Part shown: positions 7,301 to 7,858 of the stretch, piece by piece
Layout of the letters: every line of letters begins with the position of its first letter
Numbering within the stretch: position 1 is the first letter of the stretch
Origin: JARROD01 sp037384225
Lineage (GTDB): Bacteria; Pseudomonadota; Gammaproteobacteria; Pseudomonadales; Cellvibrionaceae
Assembly (NCBI GenBank): GCA_037384225.1
Contig: JARROD010000302.1
Coordinates: 1 to 7,858, forward strand
Reading direction: 5' to 3'
DNA length: 7,858 bases
The notes under the pieces: model-generated
The model's database searches: none
What the model saw: the letters and a program-made list of their open reading frames with translations, nothing else
Told to the model about the DNA's origin: nothing
Position numbers and translations under genes: made by a program

Positions 7301-7343
7301 CTGGCGGTTAAAGCCGAAGCCCCGGCTGTAATGTAACCGCCAG
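7301..7343. terminator. Stem-loop downstream of glnK, possible terminator
   Basis: Perfect 10-base arms CTGGCGGTTA (7301-7310) and TAACCGCCAG (7334-7343) enclose a second pair, AGCCG (7312-7316) and CGGCT (7323-7327), with a six-base loop. The structure begins about 18 bases after the glnK stop on the minus strand. No T-tract follows in either direction, so it is not a classic intrinsic terminator; it may protect the 3' end of glnK mRNA or be a REP-like element. Confidence 0.5.
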
Positions 7344-7360
7344 TCAATATGCGATGGGGC

Positions 7361-7699
7361 CTATACAGCGTCACCCCCAGTTTCACCCGTGCGGATACGG
7401 ATGATCTCATCCAAAGGCATGATAAAAATCTTTCCATCGCCGATTTTTCCAGTCTGAGCCGATTTTGTAATGGCTTCAACCGCCTGCTCCACCATGGCGT
7501 CATCAACGGCCAGTTCCAATTTTACCTTGGGCAGAAAATCCACCACATATTCCGCACCGCGATAAAGCTCAGTGTGGCCTTTCTGCCGGCCAAAACCTTT
7601 CACCTCTGTGACAGTCATTCCCTGAACACCCACGTCGGACAGTGCTGTGCGCACATCATCGAGTTTAAATGGTTTGATTACTGCTGTGATCAATTTCAT
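7361..7699 (-). CDS. glnK: Nitrogen regulatory protein PII (GlnK)
   Basis: Trimeric cytoplasmic PII signal protein that reads 2-oxoglutarate, ATP/ADP and, through GlnD uridylylation, glutamine; it controls AmtB, GlnE and NtrB. The 112-residue product has the standard length. The start MKLITAVIKPFKLDDVR and the whole T-loop (36-54), including Y46 and the uridylylated Y51 in LYRGAEYVVDFLPK, are intact, as are the nucleotide-binding block TGKIGDGK (83-90) and R101/R103 in IRIRTGE. The overall sequence is GlnK-like rather than GlnB-like by comparison with remembered Pseudomonas GlnK. A GGAAAG ribosome site lies about 5 bases before the ATG. I saw no convincing sigma54 (-24/-12) promoter in the 159 bases upstream. 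amtB, the usual partner, is not adjacent downstream. Confidence 0.96.
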   Translation of the reverse strand: MKLITAVIKPFKLDDVRTALSDVGVQGMTVTEVKGFGRQKGHTELYRGAEYVVDFLPKVKLELAVDDAMVEQAVEAITKSAQTGKIGDGKIFIMPLDEIIRIRTGETGGDAV

Positions 7700-7858
7700 C
7701 TGTTCTTTCCTTTATCGTTATCATATATCCAAAGCATGGGACATGATTAACCCCTGGACTATATCTGTTTTTGCATCTGCTATTGACAACGGTTGGTCGC
7801 CAAAGTTACGAGGTAGATTAAACAACATGAACAAAGATACACTGAACCGCCGTTAAAA

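Larger units (their letters stand above)
6939..7360. other. 422-base non-coding spacer between sutA and glnK
   Basis: No convincing protein gene is present on either strand. It holds a putative sutA promoter and inverted repeat (6965-7013), an AT-rich stretch (about 7015-7100), an 18-bp tandem repeat (7173-7226), a run of seven G (7271-7277) in a purine-rich tract, and a large stem-loop (7301-7343) just downstream of glnK. In relatives, amtB commonly follows glnK here; no trace of an ammonium transporter is seen. Confidence 0.6.

Noticed and set aside
7113..7329. Open frame reading DYEQNG repeats through the tandem array
   Set aside because: No start codon after the TAG at 7110, and the downstream sequence runs through the poly-G tract into the glnK stem-loop.
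7780..7810. Possible sigma54 promoter for glnK (TGGCGAC...TTGTC on minus strand)
   Set aside because: The GG and the TTGT element are two bases too far apart and the GC of the -12 element is missing. A sigma70-like TTGTCA/TATAGT pair nearby (7789-7758) has a 20-base spacer, also too long.
7647..7856. 69-codon open frame on + at the right end
   Set aside because: Its 5' part is antisense to glnK, it has no family resemblance, and its composition looks like a chance frame.

Overview
The window is a chromosomal core-genome segment of a gammaproteobacterium. The order cyaA, cyaY (opposite strand), lptM/lppL, lysA, dapF, DUF484 gene matches the Pseudomonas-type arrangement, in which lysA sits between the small lipoprotein gene and dapF; as I recall it, enterobacteria lack lysA at this position. 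A sutA-like gene and glnK at the right end fit the wider Pseudomonas neighbourhood. Protein sequences and moderate G+C suggest a marine or Cellvibrio-like relative of Pseudomonadales rather than Pseudomonas itself; this placement is inference from synteny and remembered family sequences.

Left part (1-3360): a full-length class I adenylate cyclase (cyaA, +) converges on a frataxin-like iron protein gene (cyaY, -). A 199-base divergent intergenic region (3361-3559) with a good sigma70-like promoter separates cyaY from the lipoprotein gene lptM.

Middle part (3560-6691, all +): lptM, lysA, dapF and a DUF484 gene form a probable operon. DapF makes meso-diaminopimelate and LysA would decarboxylate it to lysine. 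The striking feature is that lysA is broken. About 20-25 codons, including the glycine-rich PLP-phosphate loop, are missing near 4580, and the reading frame shifts there. The two fragments now meet at a GTGA stop/start overlap. This is either a genuine pseudogene (predicting lysine auxotrophy or a second lysA) or an assembly error.

Right part (6692-7858, genes on -): an 80-residue SutA-like RNA polymerase-binding protein gene ends 4 bases from the DUF484 stop, where xerC would be expected. A non-coding stretch of about 420 bases follows, with an 18-bp tandem repeat and a strong stem-loop. Then comes glnK, encoding a PII nitrogen regulator, without amtB beside it.

I found no obvious new defence, mobile or biosynthetic system. 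The items most worth checking are the lysA lesion, the synteny break at DUF484/sutA and the repeat/stem-loop spacer next to glnK.
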